Source of the DNA: Burkholderiales bacterium RIFCSPHIGHO2_01_FULL_63_240
GTDB lineage: Bacteria > Pseudomonadota > Gammaproteobacteria > Burkholderiales > Burkholderiaceae_C
Length of the DNA stretch: 64,000 nucleotides
Reading direction: 5' to 3'
Assembly: GCA_001770725.1 (NCBI GenBank)
Contig: MERU01000004.1
Location: forward strand, 310,001 to 374,000
The translations under genes and the position numbers were made by a program. Below, piece by piece: positions 1-9,801 of this stretch; position 1 is the stretch's first letter; every line of letters begins with the position of its first letter. The notes below the pieces were generated by a model. That model searched no databases, was not told where the DNA came from, and saw only the letters and a program-made list of their open reading frames with translations.

Positions 1-315
1 AGCGCGGTGCTGACACCTGCACATCGGACCTTGCTGAACAACGCAGCCAGAGCCCTGGGACGCGCCGAGCGTGTACTCATCGTGGGACGCACCGACAACG
101 TCGGCCCCGATGCGCCCAACCAGGCCGTCGCGCTGGCACGGGCTGGCGCTGTTCGAGATCACATCAAGCGCGTCATTCCCGCACAACCCGATGACATCCG
201 CATCGATGCCCGGGGCCTGTGCTGCTACGTCGCCAGCAACGACACACCCGAGGGCCGTGCGCGCAATCGTCGCGTTGAGGTCGTGTTCACTGCCTCATCC
301 GAGGGGGTGCCATGA
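1..315 (+). CDS. OmpA-family C-terminal domain protein (partial, 5' end outside window)
   Basis: The reading frame is open from base 1 and stops at 313-315, so only the last 104 residues are visible. They resemble an OmpA-like peptidoglycan-binding domain: a GRTDNVG stretch, an A-LARAGAVRDHI helix and the closing TPEGRARNRRVEV signature are all present. Such domains hold periplasmic or outer-membrane proteins to the cell wall. It lies 128 bp before the pilin gene on the same strand, so it may belong to the conjugation operon as an envelope anchor, which is inference. The N-terminal half and any signal peptide lie upstream of the window. Confidence 0.75.
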   Translation, partial: SAVLTPAHRTLLNNAARALGRAERVLIVGRTDNVGPDAPNQAVALARAGAVRDHIKRVIPAQPDDIRIDARGLCCYVASNDTPEGRARNRRVEVVFTASSEGVP

Positions 316-443
316 CACGCCGATGGCCCTCGCCCGTGAGCCCGTTCGCCCACCGCATCCCCTTCCTGAAACGTGCCCGCACGTTCGCAGGATCGCCCCC
401 GCCTGCGTCAGGCCTTGACGCGCAACCCAGCCAGGAGATTCCC

Positions 444-857
444 ATGCGCACAGCCATCATCCATCCCTTCACCCCTGTTCGCCCCTCTGTCCAGGTGGAC
501 GGCCAGCAAAGCCGTCAATCCAACGCCAGTGACGCCAGCAAGCCCACACACAAGCGCTGGCGTGTGGCTTCGGCGCTGGCCATGCTCGCTCTGGGCTTGG
601 GGCTGTCCATGCCCGGCTTCGCCCTTGACCTGGTGGCCTTCACTGGCATCACCGGGCCGCTGACATCCGCCCTCGCCCAGATCTCCGCGCTGGGCCCCAG
701 CGTCAAGGCCCTGGTCGGCTTCGTCGGTTTCGTGGTCGCCCTGATCTCGCTGTCGGCGCTGCGCAATTTCGGGCCGGTGCTGTTTTACGTGGGCCTGGCC
801 ATCTTCGGTGCGGTGGGCCTGGTGATCGCGGGCGCCATCATGGGCGCGGTCGTCTGA
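444..857 (+). CDS. traA: F-type conjugative pilin precursor (TraA-like)
   Basis: The product has 137 residues. The ATG at 444 is preferred over an upstream in-frame start because AGGAG lies 8 bases before it. A long basic leader (about residues 1-45) is followed by a hydrophobic segment ending in a GFA cleavage-like site near residue 60. The remaining ~75 residues hold two hydrophobic helices separated by a short polar turn, which is the F-pilin layout. The position just before traL fits. An internal S26 peptidase gene in this cluster could process the leader, but I infer this. Pilins diverge strongly, so the call rests on architecture and context. Confidence 0.7.
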   Translation: MRTAIIHPFTPVRPSVQVDGQQSRQSNASDASKPTHKRWRVASALAMLALGLGLSMPGFALDLVAFTGITGPLTSALAQISALGPSVKALVGFVGFVVALISLSALRNFGPVLFYVGLAIFGAVGLVIAGAIMGAVV

Positions 858-885
858 GCTCAGCTCAAACCTGCAGGAGCCTGAC

Positions 886-1185
886 ATGCAAGCCGACACC
901 TACATCCCCCGTCGCCTGGATGACCCCTGGAAGATCGGCTTCTGGGACATCGATGTGGCCGCCCCGGTGATTTTCTTTTTCTTCGTCGGCTACCTGTCGG
1001 GCACCAAGCTGGCCTTTGCGGCCTGCGCAGGTGCGGGGATCTTCCTGTCGCGCTGGATCGCCCGCATCAAGGCTGACAAGCACCAGGCCTTCGCGATGCA
1101 CTGGCTGTACTGGCACCTGCCGCCCAGCCCCATGACAGCGATGCGCGCCACCCCGCCCTCCCACATCCGCCGGATGGTCGGCTGA
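886..1185 (+). CDS. traL: Conjugative transfer protein TraL
   Basis: This is a 99-residue inner-membrane protein of the F-type type IV secretion system. The N-terminus has the family pattern (Y-I-P-R-R-L-D-D-P), followed by a strongly hydrophobic stretch with FFFF near residues 28-35 and a second hydrophobic segment around 42-58. The size matches the family (~90-100 residues). AGGAG precedes the ATG. TraL corresponds to VirB3 and acts with TraE, TraB and the ATPase TraC in pilus assembly. It is followed by traE after 14 bp. Confidence 0.9.
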   Translation: MQADTYIPRRLDDPWKIGFWDIDVAAPVIFFFFVGYLSGTKLAFAACAGAGIFLSRWIARIKADKHQAFAMHWLYWHLPPSPMTAMRATPPSHIRRMVG

Positions 1186-1199
1186 GTCTGGAGCACGCC

Positions 1200-1763
1200 A
1201 TGGACTTCGAGCGACTCAACAGCGACATCAACGAGATGCGCCGCCGCAACCGCAGCCTGGGGCTCGCGGTGGGCGTCCTGGCTTCAGGTAATGTTGTGGC
1301 ACTGCTCGTCATCCTCAACCTGATTGGCACCGTTCGCACGGTGGTCGTGCCACCCACGATCGACAAGACCTTCTGGGTCAGCCGCGACAAGGCCAGTGGC
1401 GAATACCTGGAGCAGATGGGTGGCTTCATGGCCTGGCTGGTGCTGGACGTCACGCCCTCATCGATCGACTGGAAGAAAAACATCCTGCTCGGCTATGTGG
1501 AGCCGGACCAGTACGGCGCACTCAAGACCAGGCAAGAGGTCGAGGCTGAAAGGCTCAAGCGCATCAACGCCAGCACGATGTTCATGCCGCAGCAGTTGGT
1601 GCCCAGCGAGGACAAGCAGAGCGTGGTGGTGCGTGGCCGCCTGCGCACCCTGGTCAATGGCTTTGAGACCGCCAACGACCTCAAAGCCTACCTGATCGAG
1701 TTCAGTTTCAACGGGGCACGCATGCACCTCAAGACCTTCAAGGAGGTTCCCAATGCGAGCTGA
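1200..1763 (+). CDS. traE: Conjugative transfer protein TraE
   Basis: The 187-residue product matches TraE, the VirB8-like bitopic inner-membrane component of F-type systems. There is a short cytoplasmic N-terminus rich in Arg and Asn, one transmembrane helix at about residues 18-42, and a periplasmic domain. GGAG lies 8 bases before the ATG. The 3' end overlaps traK by 11 bases, suggesting translational coupling. The length equals that of typical TraE proteins (~185-190). Confidence 0.9.
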   Translation: MDFERLNSDINEMRRRNRSLGLAVGVLASGNVVALLVILNLIGTVRTVVVPPTIDKTFWVSRDKASGEYLEQMGGFMAWLVLDVTPSSIDWKKNILLGYVEPDQYGALKTRQEVEAERLKRINASTMFMPQQLVPSEDKQSVVVRGRLRTLVNGFETANDLKAYLIEFSFNGARMHLKTFKEVPNAS

Positions 1764-2637
1764 TCTCAAGCCACGCCAGCAGCCCTCCAAGGCACAGGCA
1801 AACCTGCTGCTGGCCATGGTGACAGCCGTTGGGATGGCAACGTCACCAAGCCCTGCCAGGGCGCTCCAGTTGGTCGAAGCCCGCGACGGTGTCTCCGTTG
1901 AGGCCATGGTGTCGATCAAGGAGCCCACACGCATCCGCATCGATGGCGCCCCCATCACCGATGTGTTCGGCAACATCTATTCGAGCAACTGTGCCAGCAC
2001 GACGGCCTCTGCCCCCTTGACCAACTCCCTGGCCAATGGCACGCCTCTCCCCGGCACCAACATTCAGAACAGCCCGGCCATCAACCCCACGGGTGAATTG
2101 GTCCTCGAATGCGACAAGGACAAGGGCGAGGTCTACATCCGCCCCGTGGGCAAATCCAGCAAGCCCATCAACCTGTTTGTCTCCAGTGTCCAGGCTACCT
2201 ACACGCTGCTGCTGCATCGCTCGGACACCCCCGCAGACACCATCGTCATCCGGGATCCCAGTACCAAGCTGCTGAAGCCCGACAGCGCAAATCCAGGCCC
2301 GTCAGGCACTTCGGCCAACCATATCCGAGCCATGAAGGCCTTGCTGGTGGCCATGGCCTCGGACCGGGTGCCTCCCGACGTGCGGGTCGAGGAGGTCAAC
2401 CGCCTCGTCCCCCTGTGGCTCGAAGCGAGGCTGTCCCTGATGCGCCGCTATGAAGGGCGAGGACTGGTCGGCGAGAAATACCTGCTGCAAAACATCAGCC
2501 CGACCTTGATGGTGCTGGCCGAGCAGGAATTCGACCGCGAAGGCGCCCAGGTCATGGGCGTGTCCATCGAGAACCACAACCTGCAACCCGGAGAGACCAC
2601 GAATGTGTTCGTGATCCGGCAGGAGGCCATGCGATGA
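1753..2637 (+). CDS. traK: Type-F conjugative transfer protein TraK (secretin-like)
   Basis: The 294-residue product resembles TraK, the VirB9-like outer-membrane secretin component that interacts with TraB and the lipoprotein TraV. A signal-peptide-like hydrophobic segment spans about residues 18-38 and ends in an A-R-A site. The body is beta-rich, and the C-terminal part ends with a VFVIRQEA-type strand. It overlaps traE upstream and traB downstream (ATGA). At 294 residues it is slightly longer than the F-plasmid TraK (~242), with Ser/Thr/Asn-rich inserts near residues 78-110. Confidence 0.88.
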   Translation: MRADLKPRQQPSKAQANLLLAMVTAVGMATSPSPARALQLVEARDGVSVEAMVSIKEPTRIRIDGAPITDVFGNIYSSNCASTTASAPLTNSLANGTPLPGTNIQNSPAINPTGELVLECDKDKGEVYIRPVGKSSKPINLFVSSVQATYTLLLHRSDTPADTIVIRDPSTKLLKPDSANPGPSGTSANHIRAMKALLVAMASDRVPPDVRVEEVNRLVPLWLEARLSLMRRYEGRGLVGEKYLLQNISPTLMVLAEQEFDREGAQVMGVSIENHNLQPGETTNVFVIRQEAMR

Positions 2638-4175
2638 ACACGCCTTTCGACCAAGCAGCCAACGGCCGCGTCACCGGGTTGCCAGACCGCATCAAGGGGG
2701 CCATGGGCAGCGCCCTTCAAAGGCTGTCGCCACGGCAGCGCCAGTACGTCACCCTGGCAGCCATCCTGGTATGTGGTGTCGGCCTGCTGTGGCTGATCTT
2801 CGCCCTCACCGACACGCGCTCGCCCACCACAGACGCCAAGAACAACGGCAGCACGCAGCCTGCCACGGTCACCAACATCGGGGTGATGCCACCGGGACAA
2901 CAGGTCAACCCGGTAGACCAGTGGGTGGGCACCGCAGGGCGCAAGCTGGCGCAATACGAGAACGAGCGCGATGAGCAGAACCGGCTCAACAAGGACAGGC
3001 AGGCATTCGAGGCCCGCACCATGCAGCGCTTTGCCGAACTGGAGCAAAAACTCACCTCGGCCAGCCAGGCTGCCAGCATGCCCTCGGCACCCAACACTGC
3101 GACGGCGTCAAGCACACCCGCTCCCCCAACGATGCCACCGGCATCCAGCCTGCCCTTTCCACCAGCCCCGGCGTCCACCGCGCCGACTCCGGCAAAGCTT
3201 CCGGGACAGAGCGTCAACATCCCCCCACCGTTGCCGCCCGGCACATCGCCAGCAGGCACCTTGCCCCTCGGTGATCCAGGCACGGCACCGCAGGACATGG
3301 CTCTCAATGCCCCGGTGTTGACCCGCGTTTCTCTGGTGGACAGAGAAACAGCCAAGGCTGCTGCAACAGGCACCACGGCAAGCACCACAAACAATGCCCC
3401 ACCCGGATCATCGTCAACGGCTGACACCCGCACCGTCTCGACCTTCCTGCCCGTCAGCTTCACGCGCGGCACCCTGCTTGGTGGCCTGGATGCCCCCACG
3501 GGCGGGCAGGCCCAGTCCAACCCGCATCCTGTCCTGATCCGGCTCTCGGACAACTCCGTCCTGCCCAACCGTTTTCGGGGGGAATACCGCGATTGCTTCG
3601 TGATCGCGGCAGGCTACGGCGACATCAGCTCGGAGCGCGCCTACCTGCGCACCGAGAACCTGTCCTGTGTCCGCTCGGACGGCGCCACGCTGGAAGTCAA
3701 GATCCAGGGCAGCGTCTATGGCGAAGACGGCAAGGTGGGCATGCGCGGGCGACTGGTCACCAAACAAGGCCAGATGCTGGCCAATGCACTGCTAGCAGGC
3801 GTGGTCAGTGGCATCGGCCAGGGCCTGGCGACTTCATCGACCACCTACAGCACCTCGGCCCTGGGCACGATCGCCAGCAGCGGTGGCAGCGGCAGTGACG
3901 CCTACCGCGCAGGCATCGGCACCGGTGTGGGCAAAGCCCTGGACCGCCTGGCCCAGTACTACATCAAGCTCGCCGAGAACACGTTTCCGGTGATTGAAAT
4001 CGATGCCAGCCGCGAAGTCGATGTGGTGATCACCAAGGGCGTGCGCATCGACGTGCCCATGTCGGCCAACGCCTACACCAGTACCAGCCGCACCCCCTCC
4101 AGCACGCTGGCGCGCTCGGCTGAGCCCGCCCCCGAAGACCGCTACCTGAAAGCCGCCAATGATGACAACTACTGA
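2634..4175 (+). CDS. traB: Conjugative transfer protein TraB (VirB10-like scaffold)
   Basis: The 513-residue product has the VirB10/TraB layout: a short cytoplasmic N-terminus, one transmembrane helix at residues ~38-58, a charged coiled-coil-like stretch (~98-140), a Pro/Ala/Thr-rich linker (~145-215) and a C-terminal beta-barrel domain from about 270. TraB bridges inner and outer membranes and contacts TraK. It starts within the traK stop codon (ATGA). Its end overlaps the DsbC-like gene by 17 bases. The Pro-rich linker spans the periplasm in relatives. Confidence 0.9.
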   Translation: MNTPFDQAANGRVTGLPDRIKGAMGSALQRLSPRQRQYVTLAAILVCGVGLLWLIFALTDTRSPTTDAKNNGSTQPATVTNIGVMPPGQQVNPVDQWVGTAGRKLAQYENERDEQNRLNKDRQAFEARTMQRFAELEQKLTSASQAASMPSAPNTATASSTPAPPTMPPASSLPFPPAPASTAPTPAKLPGQSVNIPPPLPPGTSPAGTLPLGDPGTAPQDMALNAPVLTRVSLVDRETAKAAATGTTASTTNNAPPGSSSTADTRTVSTFLPVSFTRGTLLGGLDAPTGGQAQSNPHPVLIRLSDNSVLPNRFRGEYRDCFVIAAGYGDISSERAYLRTENLSCVRSDGATLEVKIQGSVYGEDGKVGMRGRLVTKQGQMLANALLAGVVSGIGQGLATSSTTYSTSALGTIASSGGSGSDAYRAGIGTGVGKALDRLAQYYIKLAENTFPVIEIDASREVDVVITKGVRIDVPMSANAYTSTSRTPSSTLARSAEPAPEDRYLKAANDDNY

Positions 4176-4995
4176 CATGCGCCCGCCTCTGCGAGGCAGG
4201 CTTCAGGCCGCGACGCTGATCTGGGCACTCTTCACGATGCTGGTCAATGGCATCGCCTGGGCAGGCGCCCCGCCATCGCAAGAGGCTCGCCTCCTGGCCG
4301 CACTCAGGAAGGCCAACCCCAGCACGCGCTTCACCCAGGTGCTGCCTTCGCCCATTGGCGGGCTGTACGAAGTCTGGATGAACGGGAACGTGGCCTATGT
4401 GTCGGCCCGCCAGCCACGCTACTTCGTGTTCGGCCATGTCTTTGATACGCAGACGATGACCGACATCACCGGGCCACGGCTGGCCCTGGCGGCCAGAACG
4501 GGCTCGACGGCGTCCAACTCACCTACCGCACCAGCCCCCACATCCGCGACCTCATCCATCGCCTTCGATCAGCTGCCCCTGGCAGACGCCATCAAGACCG
4601 TCCGCGGCAACGGCCAGCGGCAGATCGCCGTGTTCAGCGACCCGGGATGCGGCTACTGCAAGCAACTGGAGCCGGAGTTGGCCCGGATCGACAACGTCAC
4701 GGTCTACACCTTCATGCTGCCCTTTCAGGGTGAGGCCAAGCCCATCGCCCTCTGGTGCGCCCCGGACCGGGCTCAAGCCTGGCAGCGCTACATGGTGCAG
4801 GGCGATACCTCCGTGATCAATGCCCCAGTGCGATGCGATCACCCCGTGGCCCGCAACCTGGCTTTGGCGCGGCGCCTGGGTGTTCAAGCCACGCCCACCC
4901 TGATCTGGGCAGATGGCAGCCGCACCGAAGGCTACGTCGATCACCAGGTGATCCAGGCCCGCCTGAACCTGGCCACCTCGGAGGTTCAGCCATGA
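4159..4995 (+). CDS. DsbC-like thiol:disulfide oxidoreductase of the transfer operon
   Basis: The 278-residue product carries a signal-like hydrophobic segment (~16-35), an N-terminal dimerisation-like region, and a C-terminal thioredoxin-fold domain with the active-site pair CGYC at about residues 164-167 and a cis-proline ATPTL motif near 253. This matches DsbC-type isomerases found between traB and traV/traC in some F-like and SXT/IncA-C-like systems. It probably helps the cysteine-rich TraU, TraN and TraH fold in the periplasm, which is inference. ATG codons at 4162 and 4177 are alternative starts. Confidence 0.85.
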   Translation: MMTTTDMRPPLRGRLQAATLIWALFTMLVNGIAWAGAPPSQEARLLAALRKANPSTRFTQVLPSPIGGLYEVWMNGNVAYVSARQPRYFVFGHVFDTQTMTDITGPRLALAARTGSTASNSPTAPAPTSATSSIAFDQLPLADAIKTVRGNGQRQIAVFSDPGCGYCKQLEPELARIDNVTVYTFMLPFQGEAKPIALWCAPDRAQAWQRYMVQGDTSVINAPVRCDHPVARNLALARRLGVQATPTLIWADGSRTEGYVDHQVIQARLNLATSEVQP

Positions 4996-5678
4996 ACGCC
5001 CACGGTCACGTCGCTACCCGCCCCCACCCCGTGCGCCCGATCTGGCTTCTGGGTTGCATGCTGCTGAGCTTGTCGGGCTGCATGAACCTATCCGGCCTGG
5101 GCGGCAGCTCCGATTACGCCTGCAAAGCCCCGGACGGGGTGACTTGCACGTCGGTATCGGGCACCTATGCCAACGCCGTTCAGGACAACCTGCCCGCCCA
5201 GGTGGCCAAGCGCCGCATGGCCGCCAAATCCCATGGCGCGCCAGGCACCGATCCCCCACCCGAGTCGCCACAGCCTCGCCTTGCACCAGCGCTGACATCC
5301 GCCAAAGCCACTGTCCCGCCCGTGGCGCAGTCCCCCAGCCTGGCGCTGCCTCTGCGCTCATCGGCCCGGATCCTGAGGCTGTGGTTCAAGCCCTGGGAAG
5401 ACGCCGACCGCGACCTCTATGACCAGGGCTATGTCTATGTCCAGATCGATGCGGGTCAGTGGCTGATCGACCACGCTCAGCGCCAGATCCGCGACGCCTA
5501 TGCACCCATACGACCTCCAATGGGCGCCCCTGTCAAACCCGCCACGCCAGAACCGAGCACATCGCCTGGGCGGCCCGTTGGCCAGCAGCGCTTGCCTCCC
5601 TACACCCCGGACAACTCCGAAAGTCCTGACACCGGCCCCTTGCTACCGCCCACCGACAACCTTGCCCCCAGCAACTGA
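4992..5678 (+). CDS. traV: Conjugative transfer lipoprotein TraV
   Basis: The 228-residue product begins with a lipoprotein signal: a hydrophobic segment followed by the lipobox LSGC, placing the lipidated cysteine at residue 30. Two more cysteines follow (Y-A-C-K, V-T-C-T), a pattern known in TraV. The middle is Pro/Ala-rich. The conserved [18 protein letters not shown] region lies near residues 128-146. TraV is the VirB7-like lipoprotein that anchors TraK in the outer membrane. Its start overlaps the previous stop (ATGA). Confidence 0.9.
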   Translation: MNAHGHVATRPHPVRPIWLLGCMLLSLSGCMNLSGLGGSSDYACKAPDGVTCTSVSGTYANAVQDNLPAQVAKRRMAAKSHGAPGTDPPPESPQPRLAPALTSAKATVPPVAQSPSLALPLRSSARILRLWFKPWEDADRDLYDQGYVYVQIDAGQWLIDHAQRQIRDAYAPIRPPMGAPVKPATPEPSTSPGRPVGQQRLPPYTPDNSESPDTGPLLPPTDNLAPSN

Positions 5679-5698
5679 ACGCTCTCAAAGGTTGCGCC

Positions 5699-8314
5699 AT
5701 GCCTAACCTCTCAGCCACAGCCACTTCAACAGTCACGACAGCAGCCAGCGTCTCCATGGAGGGGGCTCGCACCGTGCGCAGGCCCGCACGCCCAGGCCTG
5801 TTCGAAGCCATGGGCCTGGGCGCGCCGCCTGACACACCGGCAGAGCAATTCGCCGCGTGGCTGCCCTACTCTGCGTACCTCGCCGATGAAAAGATCTTCG
5901 TCAACCGCGATGGCCTGGGCTTCATGCTGGAGGTCATGCCACAGTCGGGCGCAGATGAACGCATGGCCGAGGTGCTGATCTCGCTGTACGCCAACTGCCC
6001 GACGGGCGCGGGCATCCAGTTCCACCTGTTCGCCTCACCCCATGTGCGCGGTCAGTTGCGCCGCTATGCCAACTTGCGAGTCGAAGACGAGGACCAGGCT
6101 GACAAGGCCAAGCATTGGGGGCGACCTGCCCGCAACGACAACCTCTTCCACACCCTGGCCCGCCAACGCGTAGGCCACCTGCTGCGAGGGGCGCAATCCT
6201 CGCTGACCTCGGGCTTTCACTACACGATCCGGGACTTCCGCCTGATGCTCAGCGTCACCCTACCCGGTGACGCTCAGGACATGACCAAGCGCGAAGAGGT
6301 GATGGCCCAGCGCGAGTCCATGGCCTCCACGCTGCGTTCGGCCTCCCTGCCCAACCGCGTCTGCGATGCCGCCGACCTGATCAACTGGTGCGCGCTGTTC
6401 ACCAACCCTGACCGCATCTCGCAGACCGACGCGCCAGACCTGCACTATGACGACGGACGTGAATTGCGCGACCAGATCATCGACTTCGACACCATCCAGG
6501 ATCCCACCCCCAGCGGTCTGCGCCTGTGGAAGGAGACCGGATCGGACGAACTGGAGGCGCGCTTCTACTCCATCAAGTCCTTCCCGGAGCGCTTCGCCTT
6601 GTGGCAGATGGGCTCGCTGATCGGCGACCTGATGCAGCCCGCCCTGCAGTACAGCGCGCCCTTCTTGCTGACCATGGGCGTGCATGTGCTCGACCCCAAT
6701 GCCACCAAGGCCACGGTCACCGCCAACCATGTGCGCGCCACGCAAAACGCCAAAAGCAAGATGGCCGACGTGATGCCGGACGTGGGCAAGAAGCTGCAGG
6801 ACTGGACCGCCGCCGCCCAGGCCATCGACACCGGCGGCAGCCTGGTCAGCCTGTACCACCAGTTGGCCATCTTCTCGTCACCGCGCAAGGCGGTGGCGGC
6901 CCACGAAGCGGCCAACGCCATTTGGCGTGGCCGGGGCTTTCAGCTCAATGCCGACGTGTACATGCACCGCCAGGCGCTGCTGGCCAGTTTGCCCATGACC
7001 CTCACGCCGCGCTTCCATGGCGACCTGGCCAAGATGCGCCGCGTCTCGCGCAAGACCATGGCCAACGCCATCCACCTTGCACCCCTGATCGCCGAGTGGC
7101 GCGGCACACGCACACCCGCCCTGGTGTTCGGTGGGCGCCGTGGACAGTTGATGACCCTGGACATCTTCGACAACGACCTGGGCAATTACAACTTCGCCAT
7201 CATTGGCGCGCCAGGCTCGGGCAAGTCGGTGCTGATGAACGAGATGGCCTGGTCCTACCGGGCCATCGACGCCAAGGTCTGGATGCTGGACCTGGGCCGC
7301 TCTTTCGAGAAGCTGTGCCGCAAGGCCAAGGGCACCTACATCGAGTTCCGCCCCGATGTGGACATCTGCCTGAACCCCTTCACCAACATCGTTGACATCC
7401 ACGAGGACATCGACATGCTGGTGCCGGCCATCTCCAAGATGTGCTCCATGCAGCACACGCTGGAAGAGGTGCAGTACAAGGCCATCTCGGCCATGGTGCT
7501 CAAGCTGTTCGCCGAGCACGGCAACGACCTGACCATCACGGCGCTGCGCGAGGCATTCAAGACCGGCAACATCGAAGCCCTGGGCCTGGTCAACGATCAG
7601 CGCATCAAGGATCTGGCCGTGATGCTCAACCCCTACACCCGAGGCGGCCAGTACGAGCGATTCTTTGAAGGGCCCAGCAACGTCGATTTCAGCAACGACT
7701 TCATCGTCATCGAAAACGAGGAACTCAAACGACGCCCCGACCTGCACGCCGTCGTCAACATCCTGTTGCTGCACCAGATCACCGGCGAGATGTACCTCAG
7801 CCGCAACCGGCGCAAGGTGCTGTTCATTGATGAGCTCAAGCAGCAACTCGGTGACATCGGGGCCGATGACCCCGTCAAGGCCGCAGTGATCGAGGAAGCG
7901 GCCCGGCGGGCCCGCAAATACGGCGGGGCCTTGGGCACAGCAACCCAGAGCGCTGACGACTTCTATGGTTCGGCCCAGATGGAAGCCGCGTTCAACTGCT
8001 CGGACTGGGTGTTCCTGCTGCGCCAGAAGCCCGAATCCATCGAGATGCTGGACCGCAAGGGCCGCCTGACCATGGATGAGCCCAAGAAGCGCCTGTTGAA
8101 CTCACTGAGGACCGAAGCGGGCGTGTACTCCGAGCTGTACATCTCCTCCCCGGTGGGCGAAGGGGTGGCGCGCAACATCCTGGATCCGGCCACGCACCTG
8201 CTGTTTTCCAACAAGCTGGAGGACAACGCGCCCATCGACGAACTGCGTGCGCAAGGTCTGAGCATCGATGCCGCCATCACTGAACTGCTGCGGCGCCGGG
8301 GGCACACCGTATGA
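5699..8314 (+). CDS. traC: Type IV secretion ATPase TraC (VirB4-like)
   Basis: The 871-residue product has the full length expected for TraC, the cytoplasmic or peripheral ATPase that powers pilus assembly. A Walker A motif GAPGSGKS lies at about residues 503-510. A Walker B-like segment VLFIDEL is near 706-712, where F TraC has a D-E-G/A-W motif. The N-terminal ~400 residues match the VirB4/TraC N-domain, and an ATQSADDF motif follows Walker B. The ATG is chosen for its 20-bp spacing from traV and the agreement in length. It overlaps trbI by 4 bp. Confidence 0.95.
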   Translation: MPNLSATATSTVTTAASVSMEGARTVRRPARPGLFEAMGLGAPPDTPAEQFAAWLPYSAYLADEKIFVNRDGLGFMLEVMPQSGADERMAEVLISLYANCPTGAGIQFHLFASPHVRGQLRRYANLRVEDEDQADKAKHWGRPARNDNLFHTLARQRVGHLLRGAQSSLTSGFHYTIRDFRLMLSVTLPGDAQDMTKREEVMAQRESMASTLRSASLPNRVCDAADLINWCALFTNPDRISQTDAPDLHYDDGRELRDQIIDFDTIQDPTPSGLRLWKETGSDELEARFYSIKSFPERFALWQMGSLIGDLMQPALQYSAPFLLTMGVHVLDPNATKATVTANHVRATQNAKSKMADVMPDVGKKLQDWTAAAQAIDTGGSLVSLYHQLAIFSSPRKAVAAHEAANAIWRGRGFQLNADVYMHRQALLASLPMTLTPRFHGDLAKMRRVSRKTMANAIHLAPLIAEWRGTRTPALVFGGRRGQLMTLDIFDNDLGNYNFAIIGAPGSGKSVLMNEMAWSYRAIDAKVWMLDLGRSFEKLCRKAKGTYIEFRPDVDICLNPFTNIVDIHEDIDMLVPAISKMCSMQHTLEEVQYKAISAMVLKLFAEHGNDLTITALREAFKTGNIEALGLVNDQRIKDLAVMLNPYTRGGQYERFFEGPSNVDFSNDFIVIENEELKRRPDLHAVVNILLLHQITGEMYLSRNRRKVLFIDELKQQLGDIGADDPVKAAVIEEAARRARKYGGALGTATQSADDFYGSAQMEAAFNCSDWVFLLRQKPESIEMLDRKGRLTMDEPKKRLLNSLRTEAGVYSELYISSPVGEGVARNILDPATHLLFSNKLEDNAPIDELRAQGLSIDAAITELLRRRGHTV

Positions 8315-8694
8315 AAGCGACCGGCCTCGTTCCCACCGTGATACCTGCCCTGGTGCAGTCGCTGCTCACCCTGATCGTGGTCGCTGCCGCCCTGCTGCTC
8401 TATGACCGAACAGTGGTCCGCCCGGCGCTGCGCATCGGCATGGTCGATGTGGCCGAGGTGTACCGGCAAAAAGAAGCCGAGTTCACACAACTGCTCACCA
8501 AGGCGGGCTCGGAAGACGATCGGCAAAACGCCATGCTGATGGTACGCGCCTTCGCCCAACGCCTGCCCATTGCCCTGGAGGAATTGCCCCGCGACTGCTC
8601 ATGCCTGGTCGTGCTCAAAGGCGCCGTGGCCGGGCCTACACCCCACACAGTGGACCTGACGGCCCTGTTGCGCCAGAAAGTGGGCATGCCATGA
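8311..8694 (+). CDS. trbI: Type-F conjugative transfer protein TrbI
   Basis: The 127-residue product has one N-terminal transmembrane helix (~12-32) followed by a small periplasmic domain ending in an LLRQKVG motif. Size and position directly after traC and before the S26 peptidase gene match F-type TrbI, an inner-membrane protein implicated in pilus retraction. A D-V-A-E-V-Y-R-Q-K-E stretch follows the membrane segment. It overlaps both neighbours by 4 bp (ATGA). Sequence conservation in this family is low, so the call leans on context. Confidence 0.78.
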   Translation: MKATGLVPTVIPALVQSLLTLIVVAAALLLYDRTVVRPALRIGMVDVAEVYRQKEAEFTQLLTKAGSEDDRQNAMLMVRAFAQRLPIALEELPRDCSCLVVLKGAVAGPTPHTVDLTALLRQKVGMP

Positions 8695-9296
8695 CTTTGC
8701 AGATCGTCCGCATCCCGCCGCCCGTGCCCTGGCACGTGCGCCACTATCGCCAAGCCCGGCAATCCTGTTGCGAGCAACTGGCCCACATGCGTCGCCGCTG
8801 GTACCTCTACCTCCCCGTGTTCGCCATCTGGGCGCTGGCCTATGTCCGGCTGTTCCTGGATCCCACCCCGCGCCTGCCCATTGTCTTCAACTGGACGCCC
8901 AGCCTGCCTTACCGTGTGGCCTATCGGGTGACCTGGACACAGTCTGCGCCGCCAACATTGCACCGTGGCGACTACATCCTGTTCGCCTTTGCAGGCGATG
9001 CGCAGCAGCACTACCCGGGGCTGCGTGGTCAGCCCTTCTTCAAGATGGTCAGGGGCCTGCCTGGTGACGCCGTCACCGTCCAAGACCGCAGGGTGTTGAT
9101 CAACGGCGAGGCGGTGGGGCATGCCAAGTCTCAGGCCTTTGACCACCGTGCGCTTGATCCCATTCAGCCCACGGTGATCCCACCGGGCAGCTACTACGTC
9201 CAGGGCAGCAGCCCCGACAGTTTCGACTCGCGCTACCGCAGCAGCGGCCTGGTTCGCGCAGAGCAGGTCATCGGGCTCGTGCGGCCCTTGTTCTGA
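8691..9296 (+). CDS. S26-family signal peptidase of the TraF/TrhF type
   Basis: The 201-residue product is a conjugation-specific signal peptidase. One transmembrane segment lies at ~36-57. The catalytic Ser motif P-S-L-P-Y-R-V matches the TraF pattern S-x-P-x-x-x-Y, followed by a GDYILF box. The general-base lysine lies in FFKMVRGLPGD, and the late box GSSPDSFDSR is also clear. Such enzymes process pilins or related precursors, as in RP4 TraF and the R27/SXT TrhF. It should not be confused with the thioredoxin-like TraF encoded at 15029-15964. Confidence 0.88.
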   Translation: MTLQIVRIPPPVPWHVRHYRQARQSCCEQLAHMRRRWYLYLPVFAIWALAYVRLFLDPTPRLPIVFNWTPSLPYRVAYRVTWTQSAPPTLHRGDYILFAFAGDAQQHYPGLRGQPFFKMVRGLPGDAVTVQDRRVLINGEAVGHAKSQAFDHRALDPIQPTVIPPGSYYVQGSSPDSFDSRYRSSGLVRAEQVIGLVRPLF

Positions 9297-9306
9297 TGAG
9301 GATGAC

Positions 9307-9801
9307 ATGCAAGCCTGTCCAAGCCACCTCCAGCGACACCGCAATGGCCGCAATGACGTGCGCCACTCGGCGCCTCGCTTGATCCTGTGCATCTGGATCG
9401 CTGGTTTGGCATCTGCAGCCAACGCTCAGGCCCAGACCGCGACCAAGCGGCCGGCCCAGCAACTGGCCGAAAGTCACGCCCACAACAGCCCAGCCACTCA
9501 AAGTGCCAGCACAACAGCGTCCATTCCAGACGACGTGCCTCTGGAAGACTATCTGGCACTGCTGGCGCAAATCTCGCCTGCCGCGCGCGACGGCGCTCAA
9601 GCCTACTTGCGTGCGTTCGCGCAACGCTGCGGGCGGCCCCTCACCGCGCTGGAGTTGCGCATGGCCATTGCCCAGGGCAGCGGTGACCCGGTCCTCATGG
9701 GCATGGTCAGCGCCAGCCACCCCAGCCAACTGGCGCAGCGTGACGCCCTGCTGAGCCAACTCGCTCAACGCATCCGTTGCGACGGTCGGGGGCTGCCATG
9801 A
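9307..9801 (+). CDS. Unknown exported protein in the transfer operon
   Basis: The 164-residue product is not recognised. An N-terminal region with a hydrophobic core (~25-42) ends in a signal-peptidase-like ANA-Q-A site, so export is likely. A low-complexity Gln/Ala/Ser stretch follows, then an alpha-helical C-terminal ~90 residues with a single R-C-G and a single R-C-D cysteine. GAGG precedes the ATG, and the 3' end overlaps traW by 4 bp, so co-translation with the transfer genes is likely. In related clusters, small genes here are poorly characterised. Confidence 0.7.
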   Translation: MQACPSHLQRHRNGRNDVRHSAPRLILCIWIAGLASAANAQAQTATKRPAQQLAESHAHNSPATQSASTTASIPDDVPLEDYLALLAQISPAARDGAQAYLRAFAQRCGRPLTALELRMAIAQGSGDPVLMGMVSASHPSQLAQRDALLSQLAQRIRCDGRGLP

